Origin: DASXTS01 sp036505275 | Lineage (GTDB): Bacteria; Actinomycetota; Actinomycetes; Mycobacteriales; Pseudonocardiaceae | Assembly: GCA_036505275.1 (NCBI GenBank) | Contig: DASXTS010000417.1 | Coordinates: 1-25,505 of the forward strand | Direction of reading: 5' to 3' | DNA length: 25,505 bases | Shown: in pieces, positions 1-9,232 of the stretch | How positions within the stretch are numbered: position 1 is the first letter of the stretch | Layout: every line of letters begins with the position of its first letter | Notes under the pieces: model-generated | Databases searched by the model: none | What the model saw: the letters and a program-made list of their open reading frames with translations, nothing else | What the model was told of the DNA's origin: nothing | Program-made: the position numbers and the translations under genes

Positions 1-291
1 GATCTCGAAGTGGCTGTCGTTCGGGGTGGCGACGACGACGACGTCGATGCCGTCCTCGCGCCGGGACTCGGCCTCGGCCATCTCGCGGTGGTCGCGGTAC
101 GTCCGTTCGGCGGGGACCCCGAGCTCCACGGCCGTCGCGGCAGACCGTTCCGGTGCCCGACCGAACACCCCGGCATCGAGGGTGTAGCGGTCGTCCAGAC
201 GCATGGCGTAGCGGTGCGTCTTGCCGATGTCGGCGCCGACGCCACCACCAACCATGCCGGCGCTCAGACGCAACGCCCCGGGTCGGCTCAT
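1..291 (-). CDS. Gfo/Idh/MocA family oxidoreductase, N-terminal part (runs off the window)
   Basis: This partial gene reads out of the left edge; 97 codons from its ATG are visible. The N-terminus has a Rossmann dinucleotide-binding start (GMVGGGADIG), then KTHRYAMRLD and the stretch EDGIDVVVVATPND ending in SHFEI. This layout is typical of NAD(P)-dependent Gfo/Idh/MocA sugar dehydrogenases, in particular the subgroup with an HR-A-RLD motif after the glycine loop. A strong ribosome site (GGAGGG, minus strand of 295-300) lies a few bases before the ATG. The gene is divergent from the LacI-type regulator, and the shared intergenic region carries a perfect palindrome, so it is probably controlled by that regulator. 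Catalytic and substrate-binding residues lie outside the window, so the sugar or polyol substrate cannot be named. The family call is firm and the function is only inferred from context. Confidence 0.85.
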   Translation of the reverse strand, partial: MSRPGALRLSAGMVGGGVGADIGKTHRYAMRLDDRYTLDAGVFGRAPERSAATAVELGVPAERTYRDHREMAEAESRREDGIDVVVVATPNDSHFEI

Positions 292-311
292 GAACCCTCC
301 AGACTGATCCT

Positions 312-343
312 TTGGACAAATATGGACCGGTCCATGCTAGGAT
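312..343 (+). promoter_or_regulatory. Candidate promoter of the lacI-type gene
   Basis: A TGGACA element (313-318, five of six bases of TTGACA) precedes TAGGAT (338-343) with a 19-base spacer, somewhat longer than ideal. The operator-like palindrome lies in the spacer, a position where a bound repressor would block polymerase. The leader that follows contains short tandem GCAGG/CAAGG units (349-370) and then the ribosome site. The assignment is by eye. Confidence 0.4.
322..335. promoter_or_regulatory. Palindromic LacI-family operator candidate
   Basis: ATGGACCGGTCCAT is a perfect 14-bp palindrome with a central CG step, the usual form of a LacI/GalR-family operator. It sits between the divergent dehydrogenase and lacI-type genes and inside the candidate lacI promoter, which suggests autoregulation plus control of the dehydrogenase. 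No second copy of the full palindrome was seen in the dehydratase/lactonase promoter region (4749-4895). Confidence 0.65.
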
Positions 344-397
344 GGCAGGGGCAGGCAAGGCAAGGCAAGCCCGGATGCACCGTCCTGGAGGAGCCAC

Positions 398-1432
398 ATG
401 ACGGCATCAGCTGCGCGCCCACCGGGCCGGCCGGTGACCATTCGGGATGTCGCCGCGCGTGCCGGGGTGTCCAAGTCGCTGGTGTCCCTCGTGCTGCGCG
501 GCGCGCCGCATGTCAGCGAGGTCCGCCGGCAGGCGGTGCTCGATGCGATGGCAGCGCTGGACTACCGGCCCAACCGGCTCGCCCGCACGTTGTCGACCGC
601 GCGCAGCGACACCGTCGGGGTGCTGCTCAACGACCTGCGAAACCCGTGGTTCGTGGACCTGCTCGAAGGGCTCAACACGGCACTGCACACCGTGGGACTG
701 GCTCCGGTCATCGCCGACAGCCACACCGATCTGCGAGTCGGTCGACGCTCGGTCGAGACCCTGCTCGCGCAGGGCATCGACGGACTGGTCGTCGTCGGCA
801 CGACGCCAGAGCGGGCCGAGATCGCATCTGCCGCGGAGTCGATCCCGGTGGTTCTCGCCGGCACGAGGGAGCCGCGGCTGCCCAACGTGGACGTCGCCGT
901 CGACGACGACGAGTCCGGCGCACGCCTGGCCACCGAACACCTGATCTCGCTCGGGCACCGCCGGATCGCTCATCTGCGCGGTCCAGGAGACGTCGGCGAC
1001 CTGCGCCAAGCCGGCTACCACGCCACCATGACCGAAGCCGGCCTCGACCCCGACAGGTTTGCCGAAACGGGTGGCATGAGTGAGGAGAACGGCTACGCCG
1101 CAGCGCGCCGCCTGCTCTCCCGCCGGGACCGGCCTACCGCCATCTTCGCGTTCAACGACATGGCGGCCATTGGCGCCCTGTCCGCGGCCGCAGACGCGAA
1201 TATCACAGTTCCCACCGATCTCTCACTCGTCGGCTACGACAACACCCACCTTGCACGCATCCGTCACATCTCGCTCACCTCCGTCGACAACGGCAACTTC
1301 GCCGTCGGCGTCCAAGCCGGCAAATTCCTGACCGAACGCCTGGAAGTGCCGAACCTGCCCGCGCGCACCCACTCCGTCCCCACCCAGCTGCACATTCGCG
1401 GCTCGACCGGCCCACCTCCGGGGTTCTATTGA
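398..1432 (+). CDS. LacI/GalR-family transcriptional regulator
   Basis: The 344-residue protein has the normal length for a LacI/GalR repressor. Residues about 14-60 form the helix-turn-helix and hinge helix: TIRDVAARAGVSKSLVSLVL, then YRPNRLARTL with the conserved hinge. The rest is a periplasmic-binding-protein-like effector domain, recognisable from VGVLLNDLRNPWFVDLLEGL, GIDGLVVVGT, HRRIAHLRG and TAIFAFNDMAAIGAL. Such proteins bind a sugar or sugar derivative and release DNA. The start is the ATG preceded by GGAGGAG (387-393). The MFS gene overlaps its stop, so the two are probably one transcript. Neighbouring sugar-oxidation genes suggest the effector is a sugar, lactone or sugar acid of that pathway; this is inference. 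Confidence 0.93.
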   Translation: MTASAARPPGRPVTIRDVAARAGVSKSLVSLVLRGAPHVSEVRRQAVLDAMAALDYRPNRLARTLSTARSDTVGVLLNDLRNPWFVDLLEGLNTALHTVGLAPVIADSHTDLRVGRRSVETLLAQGIDGLVVVGTTPERAEIASAAESIPVVLAGTREPRLPNVDVAVDDDESGARLATEHLISLGHRRIAHLRGPGDVGDLRQAGYHATMTEAGLDPDRFAETGGMSEENGYAAARRLLSRRDRPTAIFAFNDMAAIGALSAAADANITVPTDLSLVGYDNTHLARIRHISLTSVDNGNFAVGVQAGKFLTERLEVPNLPARTHSVPTQLHIRGSTGPPPGFY

Positions 1433-2877
1433 AGCCAAGGCGGTCGACCGGGATGACGGTGCCGTCAGGCTCGAGCCAGGGCGCGGGCGTGCGCCGTGGT
1501 CTCGCGCTGCTGGTCGCCGGCGGCCTCTTCATGGAGATCCTGGACGGCACCGTCATCGCGCCGGCGGCCCCGCACATCGCCGCCGACTTCGGCGTTCCCG
1601 CCGTCGCCATCAACGTCGCAATCACGGCGTACCTGCTCACCCTCGCCGTGCTCATTCCCATCAGCGGCTGGCTCACCGACCGGTTCGGGGCGCGGCAGAT
1701 CTTCATGGCCGCCGTTGCGGTGTTCACCCTGGCGTCACTGGGCTGCGCGGTGGCACCGAACCTGCCGGTTCTCACCGTGACCCGGGTGGTCCAGGGTGTC
1801 GGCGGCGCGCTCATGGTGCCGGTTGGCCGGCTTGTCGTCCTGCGGTCGACGGCCAAGTCGGACCTCGTGACGGCCATCGCGTACCTGACCTGGCCGGCGC
1901 TGGTCGCGCCGGTGGTAGCACCGGCGCTGGGCGGCGCGCTGAGTACGTACGCGTCGTGGCGATGGATCTTTGTGATCAACGTGCCGCTGGGTCTGGTCGG
2001 CCTGGTGCTGGCCCGCAGACTCGTGCCGAACGTGCGCGCCGGCGAGGCGAGCGGCCTTGACTGGCGCGGTTTCGTGCTGACCGCGATCGGTATCGCCGCC
2101 CTCGTCGTCGGCATGGAAGGTATCGGCAGCGGCGAGCCGAACTGGGCTCTGGTGGGAACGGTTCTCGTCATCGCCGCGGCGGTTCTGGTTTCGGCGGTGC
2201 GGTACATGCTCAGGGTTCCGCAACCGCTGCTCGATTGGCGAATCATGCGTATTCCGACCTACCGCGTGACGGCCGTCGGGGGTTCCGTTTTCCGGGCCGT
2301 CATCAGTGCGATCCCGTTCCTGCTTCCGCTGTTCTTCCAGTTGGGCTTCGGATGGACGGCGGCTCAGGCCGGGCTGGTCGTCATCGCGCTGTTCCTCGGC
2401 AATGTGGCGATCAAGCCCGCGACGACACCCCTGATGCGCTGGTTCGGCATCCGGACGGTGATGCTGGGTGCCATTGTGGCGTCGGCACTGTGCCTGGTCG
2501 GGTTCGCATTCGTGCAATCGACCACACCGTTACCACTGCTACTGGCGCTGCTGGCGGTGAGCGGGATCTTCCGGTCGATCGGATTCACCTCGTACAACAG
2601 CGCGGCGTTCGCCGATGTCGAGCCGGCCCTGATGACCCACGCAAACACGCTGATGTCCACCATCCAGGAGCTCGGCGCCGGGCTCGGTGTCGCGATTGGC
2701 GCACTGCTGGTACGGCTCGGCGAAGCCGTTGGCCCGCAGGTCGGCCTGGGCGTCGGCGCCGATCAGCCGTTCCGAATGGCTTTCGCGGCCCTTGCCGCGA
2801 TACTCGCCGTGCCGGTGATCGAAGCCCTGATGCTGCACCCAACCGCCGGAAACGAAGTGACCGGGAGAGGCTCGTGA
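1429..2877 (+). CDS. MFS transporter, DHA2 (EmrB/QacA-like) family
   Basis: This 482-residue multi-spanning membrane protein has about 13-14 hydrophobic segments. It starts with LFMEILDGTVIAPAAPHIA, the DHA2 helix-1 motif LDxTIVxxAxPxI, followed by the loop 2-3 signature GWLTDRFGAR and then VVQGVGGALMVPVGRL in helix 4. These features mark a 14-TM proton-driven major facilitator related to drug exporters rather than a classic sugar importer. The TTG start overlaps the lacI-type stop by four bases (TTGA), consistent with translational coupling. An in-frame ATG at 1453 is a reasonable alternative because no convincing ribosome site precedes the TTG. In this context it may export or import a sugar-acid metabolite, but drug efflux cannot be excluded. 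Confidence 0.88.
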   Translation: MKPRRSTGMTVPSGSSQGAGVRRGLALLVAGGLFMEILDGTVIAPAAPHIAADFGVPAVAINVAITAYLLTLAVLIPISGWLTDRFGARQIFMAAVAVFTLASLGCAVAPNLPVLTVTRVVQGVGGALMVPVGRLVVLRSTAKSDLVTAIAYLTWPALVAPVVAPALGGALSTYASWRWIFVINVPLGLVGLVLARRLVPNVRAGEASGLDWRGFVLTAIGIAALVVGMEGIGSGEPNWALVGTVLVIAAAVLVSAVRYMLRVPQPLLDWRIMRIPTYRVTAVGGSVFRAVISAIPFLLPLFFQLGFGWTAAQAGLVVIALFLGNVAIKPATTPLMRWFGIRTVMLGAIVASALCLVGFAFVQSTTPLPLLLALLAVSGIFRSIGFTSYNSAAFADVEPALMTHANTLMSTIQELGAGLGVAIGALLVRLGEAVGPQVGLGVGADQPFRMAFAALAAILAVPVIEALMLHPTAGNEVTGRGS

Positions 2878-2904
2878 GCCCTCACCAGGGCCGGCCATGC
2901 GGCA

Positions 2905-3023
2905 CGATGGCCTTCTCCTCGGTCATCGCAGCGTGATCGTGCCGGCGATCTGTACGGCCCGCTCGTCGATCAGCTCGGCGGCCCGCAGCAGGATGGCCAT
3001 CCGCTCGTGCGCCGGTGTCCGGG

Positions 3024-3033
<10 letters not shown>
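2905..3033 (-). pseudogene. Aldehyde dehydrogenase remnant (frameshifted fragment)
   Basis: Reading the minus strand just past the dehydratase stop gives PLTRTPAHERMAILLRAAEL, then IDERAVQIAGTITLR and a stop at 2923-2925. This matches the early segment of aldehyde dehydrogenases (pattern W..TP..R..IL.RAADLL..R..EIA..IT). The expected continuation, the M-T-E-E...K motif, appears at once in the next frame from 2926 (MTEEKAI). The fragment is only about 40 residues, lacks the NAD-binding and catalytic parts, and begins where the dehydratase ends, so it looks like the scar of a deletion. In oxidative pentose pathways a ketoglutarate-semialdehyde dehydrogenase often neighbours the sugar-acid dehydratase. 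The identification is from memory of the family pattern. Confidence 0.6.
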
Positions 3034-4748
<1,715 letters not shown>

Positions 4749-4837
4749 AAGGCATCTTGCGGCGCCCGTTCCCGGCGCGGGTTCGGCCATCCGCTCAGCG
4801 GAAGCTGCGCGTGTGCGCCACCCGGGTGTTGTTTGAC

Positions 4838-4843
4838 TGTAAT
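4838..4843 (+). promoter_or_regulatory. Candidate -10 element upstream of the lactonase
   Basis: TGTAAT matches TATAAT at five of six positions and is an AT-rich spot within the GC-rich 147-base divergent region between the dehydratase and lactonase genes. The transcript would have a leader of about 45 bases before the GTG at 4896. A clear -35 at the right distance is missing, so this is tentative. Confidence 0.3.
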
Positions 4844-4895
4844 TGGCCGCTGTTTCGGGCGCAGCCGCGTTTCGGCACCGACGACGGAGGATTTG

Positions 4896-5813
4896 GTGAC
4901 CGCGAGCCGACACGACACGTCGCCATCACAGGACGCCGGCACCGAGGTGACGTGCGTGCTCGACGCCAAGGCGGAACTCGGGGAGTGCCCTGTCTGGTCG
5001 GCCGAAGAGCAGGCGCTCTACTGGGTCGACATCCGAGCTCCCGCCCTGCACCGGCTGGACCCGGCCACCGGGGAGACCAGAACCTGGCCGATGCCCAAAC
5101 GCATCGGCTCGTTCGGGCTCAGGTCCTCCGGCGGGGCAGTGGTGGCGTTGGAGGACGGGTTCCACCTGCTCGACTTCGCCGCCGGCGGGCTGTCGTTCTT
5201 CGCCTCTCCGGCCGAGCACGTGCCCGGCACCCGGTTCAACGACGGCAAGACCTCGCCGGACGGGCGGTTCTGGGCCGGCACCATGGACGAGGAGACCCTG
5301 ACGCGACCGATCGGAGCGTTGTACCGGCTCGATCCGGACGGCAGCCTGCACCGGATGGTCGACGGGCTCATCGTCTCCAACGGGCTGGGCTGGACCGGTG
5401 ACGGTCGGACCATGTTCCACTCCGACAGCAAGGCAGAGGTGGTCTGGGCCTACGAGTACGACCAGGAGCGGGGGAGCATCGCGAACCGCCGGGTGCTCGC
5501 CCGCCCGACCCAGGAGATCGGGCGGCCCGACGGTGCCGCCGTCGACGTGGACGGGTTCTACTGGAGCGCGGGGGTCTCGGCCGGGGTGCTCAACAGGTGG
5601 AGTCCCGACGGCCGGCTCGACCGCACGATCCCCTTGCCCTGCTCCAACCCGACGATGCCGTGCTTCGGCGGACCGGACATGCAGACCATCTTCGTGACCT
5701 CGCTGCGCCATCACGTGCCTGCCGACGTGCTCGCCGCCAAGCCACTGTCGGGAGGGATCTTCGCCGTCCGGGTCGACGTGGCCGGTGTACCGGTAGCCCG
5801 CTTCGCGGCATGA
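4896..5813 (+). CDS. SMP-30/gluconolactonase-family sugar lactonase
   Basis: The 305-residue protein is a six-bladed beta-propeller lactonase of the SMP-30/regucalcin family, which hydrolyses aldonolactones to aldonic acids using a divalent metal. The expected metal ligands are visible: Glu30 in GECPVW, Asn162 in SNGLGW and Asp212 in RPDGAAVDVDG. Asn115 in RFNDGKTSPDGRFWAGTM is the usual substrate-side asparagine. The start is the GTG preceded by GGAGG (4886-4890) at good spacing; the frame is open far upstream, but that part is the antisense of the dehydratase. Its place between a dehydratase and a dehydrogenase makes the order of reactions clear: dehydrogenase makes the lactone, this enzyme opens it, the dehydratase acts next. 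The sugar itself is not evident. Confidence 0.92.
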   Translation: MTASRHDTSPSQDAGTEVTCVLDAKAELGECPVWSAEEQALYWVDIRAPALHRLDPATGETRTWPMPKRIGSFGLRSSGGAVVALEDGFHLLDFAAGGLSFFASPAEHVPGTRFNDGKTSPDGRFWAGTMDEETLTRPIGALYRLDPDGSLHRMVDGLIVSNGLGWTGDGRTMFHSDSKAEVVWAYEYDQERGSIANRRVLARPTQEIGRPDGAAVDVDGFYWSAGVSAGVLNRWSPDGRLDRTIPLPCSNPTMPCFGGPDMQTIFVTSLRHHVPADVLAAKPLSGGIFAVRVDVAGVPVARFAA

Positions 5814-5843
5814 TCCTCAGAACGTGCGAACCAGGGAGAAACC

Positions 5844-6893
5844 ATGGTGAACGTCTGCTTGGTCGGCCATGGGATGATGGGAATCTGGCATTCCGAGGCG
5901 CTGAAACGGGTCCCGGACTGCGAGCTGCACACCGTCGTCGGCCGGGCGCCGGATCCCACCGTCGAGCGCGCTGCCGAACCCAAGGGTGGGCGCCGCGCGC
6001 AGTCGACCGAGGTGTTCGCAGCCACCTACGGCTACAAGAAGTGGACGACCAACCTCGACGACGCGCTGAGCGACCCAGAGGTTGACGCCGTGATCATCGC
6101 CGGGCCCAGCGAGACCCATGCCGACATGGCGCTGAAGTCTCTGGAACACGGCAAGCACACGCTCGTCGAGATCCCCATCGCGATGAACCTCGAGGGCGCG
6201 GAGCGCGTCGTCGCCGCCGCCAAGGAACGCGGGCTCACCCTCGGCGTCTCGCATCCCATGCGGTTCCGCCAGGAACGCATCCCTATCGTCGAGCGGGCCC
6301 GGCGGGGCGAGGAACGGGTCAGCCACACGCATGGCCGGTTCTTCATCCACCGACTGGAGAACGTGGGCGCCACCGGCCTCAAGCGGTCCTGGACAGACAA
6401 CATCCTCTGGCATCACACCACCCACCTGGTCGACTTCGGGCTGTGGATGATCTCCGCCGGGGACATGGCCACGGCCGATGACCGGATCCGCGACGTGTAC
6501 AGCTTCATGCCGCCCGTGGACGAGCGCACCGGCATCCCGATGGAGATCGTTCTGGTGGTGCAGACCCACGACGGCCAGTCCATCGTCTGCACCGGTTCCT
6601 ACTACGCGGCCTGGCGGATCTACGACATGCTCGTGGTGACCGACCGCGACACGTACCACGTCGACGAGCTTGCGTCGGTCTACTCCACCTCGGAGGGCGA
6701 GCGGCCGATCCCCACCGAGCAGGAGAACGCCGAGCTGATCGGGCCCGACTTCGTCGAGGCGATCAAGGAAGAGCACGAGCCATTCGTACCCGGCTGGTCC
6801 GTGCTGCCGGCCATGCGGGTACTGCACCTGGCCCAGGAGAGGTGGGACGCCCGATTCGGCAAGCAGGTGCTGCCGGGCCGGCCGGTCACCTGA
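5844..6893 (+). CDS. Gfo/Idh/MocA family oxidoreductase
   Basis: The 349-residue NAD(P)-dependent oxidoreductase starts 30 bases after the lactonase stop, with GGGAG as ribosome site, so the two are probably co-transcribed. The N-terminus is a Rossmann fold (VGHGMMGIWHSEAL, residues 8-20), and ETHADMALKSLEHGKHTLVE leads to the usual EKP position. Here that position reads EIP (Glu109-Ile110-Pro111), so the lysine found in most sugar dehydrogenases of the family is absent. The C-terminal half contains SWTDNILWHHTTHLVDFGLW (181-200), whose His residues are likely catalytic. This combination reminds me of the 4-carboxy-2-hydroxymuconate-6-semialdehyde dehydrogenase (LigC-like) branch, where the substrate is a cyclic hemiacetal. 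In this context oxidation of a sugar hemiacetal to a lactone is plausible. Confidence 0.88.
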   Translation: MVNVCLVGHGMMGIWHSEALKRVPDCELHTVVGRAPDPTVERAAEPKGGRRAQSTEVFAATYGYKKWTTNLDDALSDPEVDAVIIAGPSETHADMALKSLEHGKHTLVEIPIAMNLEGAERVVAAAKERGLTLGVSHPMRFRQERIPIVERARRGEERVSHTHGRFFIHRLENVGATGLKRSWTDNILWHHTTHLVDFGLWMISAGDMATADDRIRDVYSFMPPVDERTGIPMEIVLVVQTHDGQSIVCTGSYYAAWRIYDMLVVTDRDTYHVDELASVYSTSEGERPIPTEQENAELIGPDFVEAIKEEHEPFVPGWSVLPAMRVLHLAQERWDARFGKQVLPGRPVT

Positions 6894-6938
6894 CCCACGG
6901 GTGACGTGCCGCGGCGACCCTGTGCCGCCGACGGGAGA

Positions 6939-6944
6939 TAGGCT
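6939..6944 (+). promoter_or_regulatory. -10 element of a leaderless pafB promoter
   Basis: TAGGCT ends seven bases before the GTG start of pafB, which puts the transcription start at or next to the start codon. The same hexamer and spacing recur at the two divergent genes around 19000, supporting a leaderless arrangement. A possible GGGAG further upstream is too distant to be a good ribosome site. Confidence 0.6.
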
Positions 6945-6951
6945 GGCCAGT

Positions 6952-7974
6952 GTGTCGACGGCGCGGGCGGAACGGCTGGTGAACCTCGTGCTGTGCCTGC
7001 TGTCGACCAGGCAGTACCTGACGGCCGACCGAATTCGCACGATCGTCGCCGGGTACGCCGACACGCCGAGCGACGACGCGTTCTTCCGGATGTTCGAGCG
7101 GGACAAGGCGGAGCTGCGCGACCTCGCTGTGCCGCTGGAGACCGGCCGCAACTCGGTGTTCGACACGGTCGACGGGTACCGCATCGCGCGCCGCGACTAC
7201 GAGCTGCCGGACATCGACCTGGAGCCGGACGAGGCGGCCGCGGTGGCGCTGGCCGCGCGGCTGTGGGATTCGCCGGACCTTGCTGGCGCGGCGCGCGGCG
7301 CGCTGCTCAAGCTGCGGGCCGCCGGGGTGGACGTGCACGACGAGGACAGCCCGGTGCAGCCGAGGGTGCGGGCGGCCGGCCCGGCGTTCGGCACGCTGTT
7401 GGCCGCCGTGCAGGCGGGTCGGGCGGTGACGTTCGAGTACCGGCGGCACCCCGCTGACGCGGTGCACCAGCGCACCCTCGAACCATGGGGCGTGGTGTCC
7501 TGGAAGGGCCGCTGGTACGTCGCCGGCCACGACCGCGACCGGGCGGCGCCCCGCTGCTTCCGGCTCAGCCGCATCGTCGGCGACGTGCGGGCGATCGGCC
7601 CGGCCGGCGCCGTGCGCCGCCCGGACGGCCTCGACCTGCTGGCCATGGTCGGCACCTCGTCGTGGCAACACGACGACCACACCCCGTCCGGCACGGCGCG
7701 GCTGTGGCTGGCCGCCGGCCGCGCGCTGGGTCTGCGCCGACGCGCCAGGCCGCTCGGCCAGGTCACCCTGGCCGGCGTCCCCGGCGACCTGGTGGAGATC
7801 GACATGCACTGGCCGGACACCGCGGCCCGCTGGATCGCCGGGCACGGCCCCGACGCGGTGGTCGTCGAGCCCGAGTGGCTGCGCGAGATGGTGCTGAGCC
7901 GGCTGACCGCGGCCGCCGGCGAGCCTGCCGATGAGCCCAGGGGTGACGCGGTCAGGGCGAAGGCACGGCGGTGA
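6952..7974 (+). CDS. pafB: WYL-domain transcriptional regulator PafB
   Basis: The 340-residue protein has an N-terminal winged helix (AERLVNLVLCLLSTRQYLTA) and the FRMFERDKAELRDLAVPLE segment typical of PafB. A WYL domain follows, recognisable from VTFEYRR, RTLEPWGVVSWKGRWYVAGH and RCFRLSRI. In mycobacteria PafB pairs with PafC as a LexA/RecA-independent activator of DNA-repair genes; the WYL domain is thought to sense a nucleic-acid signal. The GTG start was chosen because a TAGGCT -10 lies seven bases before it; the frame also opens at 6901. The gene overlaps pafC by four bases. Usually the Pup ligase gene pafA lies close upstream; here the neighbours are sugar-oxidation genes instead. Confidence 0.92.
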   Translation: MSTARAERLVNLVLCLLSTRQYLTADRIRTIVAGYADTPSDDAFFRMFERDKAELRDLAVPLETGRNSVFDTVDGYRIARRDYELPDIDLEPDEAAAVALAARLWDSPDLAGAARGALLKLRAAGVDVHDEDSPVQPRVRAAGPAFGTLLAAVQAGRAVTFEYRRHPADAVHQRTLEPWGVVSWKGRWYVAGHDRDRAAPRCFRLSRIVGDVRAIGPAGAVRRPDGLDLLAMVGTSSWQHDDHTPSGTARLWLAAGRALGLRRRARPLGQVTLAGVPGDLVEIDMHWPDTAARWIAGHGPDAVVVEPEWLREMVLSRLTAAAGEPADEPRGDAVRAKARR

Positions 7975-8957
7975 GCAGCGCCGTCGCCCATCGGCTGCCC
8001 CGGCTGCTGGCCCTGGTGCCGTACCTGCTGGCCCGGCCGGGGATCCGGATCGACGAGGCGGCAGCCGACTTCGGGGTCACCGACGCGCAGCTGCGCCGCG
8101 ATCTCGAGCTGCTCTGGATGTGCGGGCTGCCCGGGTACGGGCCCGGCGACCTGATCGACCTGTCCTTCGACAGCGAGACCGTCACCGTCACGTTCGACGC
8201 CGGCATGAACCGCCCGCTGCGGCTGGCCGCCGCGGAGGCGACCGCGCTGGTCGTTGCGCTGCGTGCGCTGGTGGACACCCCTGGCGTGCTGGACACCGAC
8301 GCCGTGCAGCGGGCCCTGGCCAAGATCGAGGCGGCCGCCGGGATGGCCGAGCAGGCCCCCATGGTGGTCGGGCTGGCCACCCGCGAGGAGGCGGCCACCG
8401 CGACCGTCAGGGAGGCCCTGGACCGGCGGCGGGCACTGCGGCTGCGCTATTACACGGCGTCCCGCGACGCGATCACCGACCGCACGGTCGACCCCATGCG
8501 GCTGCTGCTGCTCGAGGGCCGCAGCTATCTGGAAGCCTGGTGCCGGCTCGCCGAGGGCGTCAGGTTCTTCCGGTTGGACCGCATCGAGCATGTGACCCTG
8601 CTCGACGAGGCGTCCAGCCCGCCGGCGCACGCCAGGCCGACCGACGTCTCGGCGGGGCTTTTCCGGCCGGCGCCGGACCAGCGGGTCGCGGTGCTGCTAC
8701 TCGGCCCGGACGCCGCCTGGGTGGCCGAGTACTACCCGGTGGACGAGGTGGTCGAGCTGGGCAACGGCGCCTCGCGGGTGCGGATGCGCTACGCCGACGA
8801 GGCCTGGATGGTACGGCTGCTGCTCGGGCTCGGCTCGGACGTCACCGTGCAGGAGCCTCCCGAGCTGGCCGCCGCGCTGCGCCAGCGGGCCGCCGCCGCG
8901 CTGCGTCGCAGCAGGGCGGCCGGGCCGGTCACCTTCCGCTCGGCTGACCTGCGTTAG
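7971..8957 (+). CDS. pafC: WYL-domain transcriptional regulator PafC
   Basis: The 328-residue protein is the second member of the PafBC pair. It has an N-terminal helix-turn-helix (RLLALVPYLLARPGIRIDEA, then DFGVTDAQLRRDLELLWMCG). The WYL domain holds ALRLRYYTASRDAITDRTVD, LLEGRSYLEAWCRLAEGVRF and FRLDRI. Its GTG start overlaps the pafB stop in a GTGA junction, so the two subunits are almost certainly translated in a coupled way and made in equal amounts. Together they would act in the cytoplasm as a DNA-damage-responsive activator. No unusual features were seen. Confidence 0.92.
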   Translation: MSSAVAHRLPRLLALVPYLLARPGIRIDEAAADFGVTDAQLRRDLELLWMCGLPGYGPGDLIDLSFDSETVTVTFDAGMNRPLRLAAAEATALVVALRALVDTPGVLDTDAVQRALAKIEAAAGMAEQAPMVVGLATREEAATATVREALDRRRALRLRYYTASRDAITDRTVDPMRLLLLEGRSYLEAWCRLAEGVRFFRLDRIEHVTLLDEASSPPAHARPTDVSAGLFRPAPDQRVAVLLLGPDAAWVAEYYPVDEVVELGNGASRVRMRYADEAWMVRLLLGLGSDVTVQEPPELAAALRQRAAAALRRSRAAGPVTFRSADLR

Positions 8958-8960
8958 GTT
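8955..8960 (+). promoter_or_regulatory. Candidate -10 of a leaderless promoter for the small membrane protein
   Basis: TAGGTT straddles the end of pafC (its TAG is the stop codon) and ends six bases before the GTG at 8967. This matches the spacing at pafB and suggests that the small gene can be transcribed on its own. Confidence 0.45.
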
Positions 8961-8966
8961 GCCGCC

Positions 8967-9185
8967 GTGTCGCCGTACCTGCTCGCCATCGTGATCGCCG
9001 CGGCGGCCCTGCTCGTCCTGGCGCTGGTGGTTCGCAGGGCGGTGGTGCTGCTCCGCCGGTTCAGCGTCGTGGCCGCCGCCTACCGCCGGCAGCTGGCCGC
9101 CGAGGCGGCGCTGCTGGAGCACCGGCGGGCCGAGCTGGCGGCCGAGCTGGCCCGCCGCCGCGGGCGGGCACGGCGCCGTCCATAG
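8967..9185 (+). CDS. Small single-span membrane protein with basic helical tail, function unknown
   Basis: The 72-residue protein is one N-terminal membrane helix (YLLAIVIAAAALLVLALVV, residues 4-22) followed by an Arg- and Ala-rich helical tail (YRRQLAAEAALLEHRRAELA) with heptad-like spacing, ending RRRGRARRRP. I do not recognise a named family. It lies nine bases after pafC and 81 bases before tatA in the same direction. A TatB role is conceivable, since TatB is also a short N-terminal-anchor protein with a basic helical tail. However, the glycine/Pro hinge and acidic features of TatB are missing, and actinobacterial tatB normally lies elsewhere. The coding call rests on position, composition and a GTG with a -10 in front of it. 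Confidence 0.65.
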   Translation: MSPYLLAIVIAAAALLVLALVVRRAVVLLRRFSVVAAAYRRQLAAEAALLEHRRAELAAELARRRGRARRRP

Positions 9186-9232
9186 CGCCCTCCGAGGCGG
9201 TCATGGCGCAGCCCCTGACCCGGCGCGGGACG

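Noticed and set aside
10..1083. Long plus-strand open frame covering the divergent promoter and the start of the lacI-type gene
   Set aside because: It crosses the opposite-strand dehydrogenase start, the operator and the lacI-type gene out of frame; its translation is Arg/Pro-rich and has no family pattern. High-GC DNA yields many such frames.
5817..7184. 455-codon minus-strand frame opposite the oxidoreductase and pafB
   Set aside because: It spans two well-supported genes and an intergenic gap on the other strand and shows no motif.
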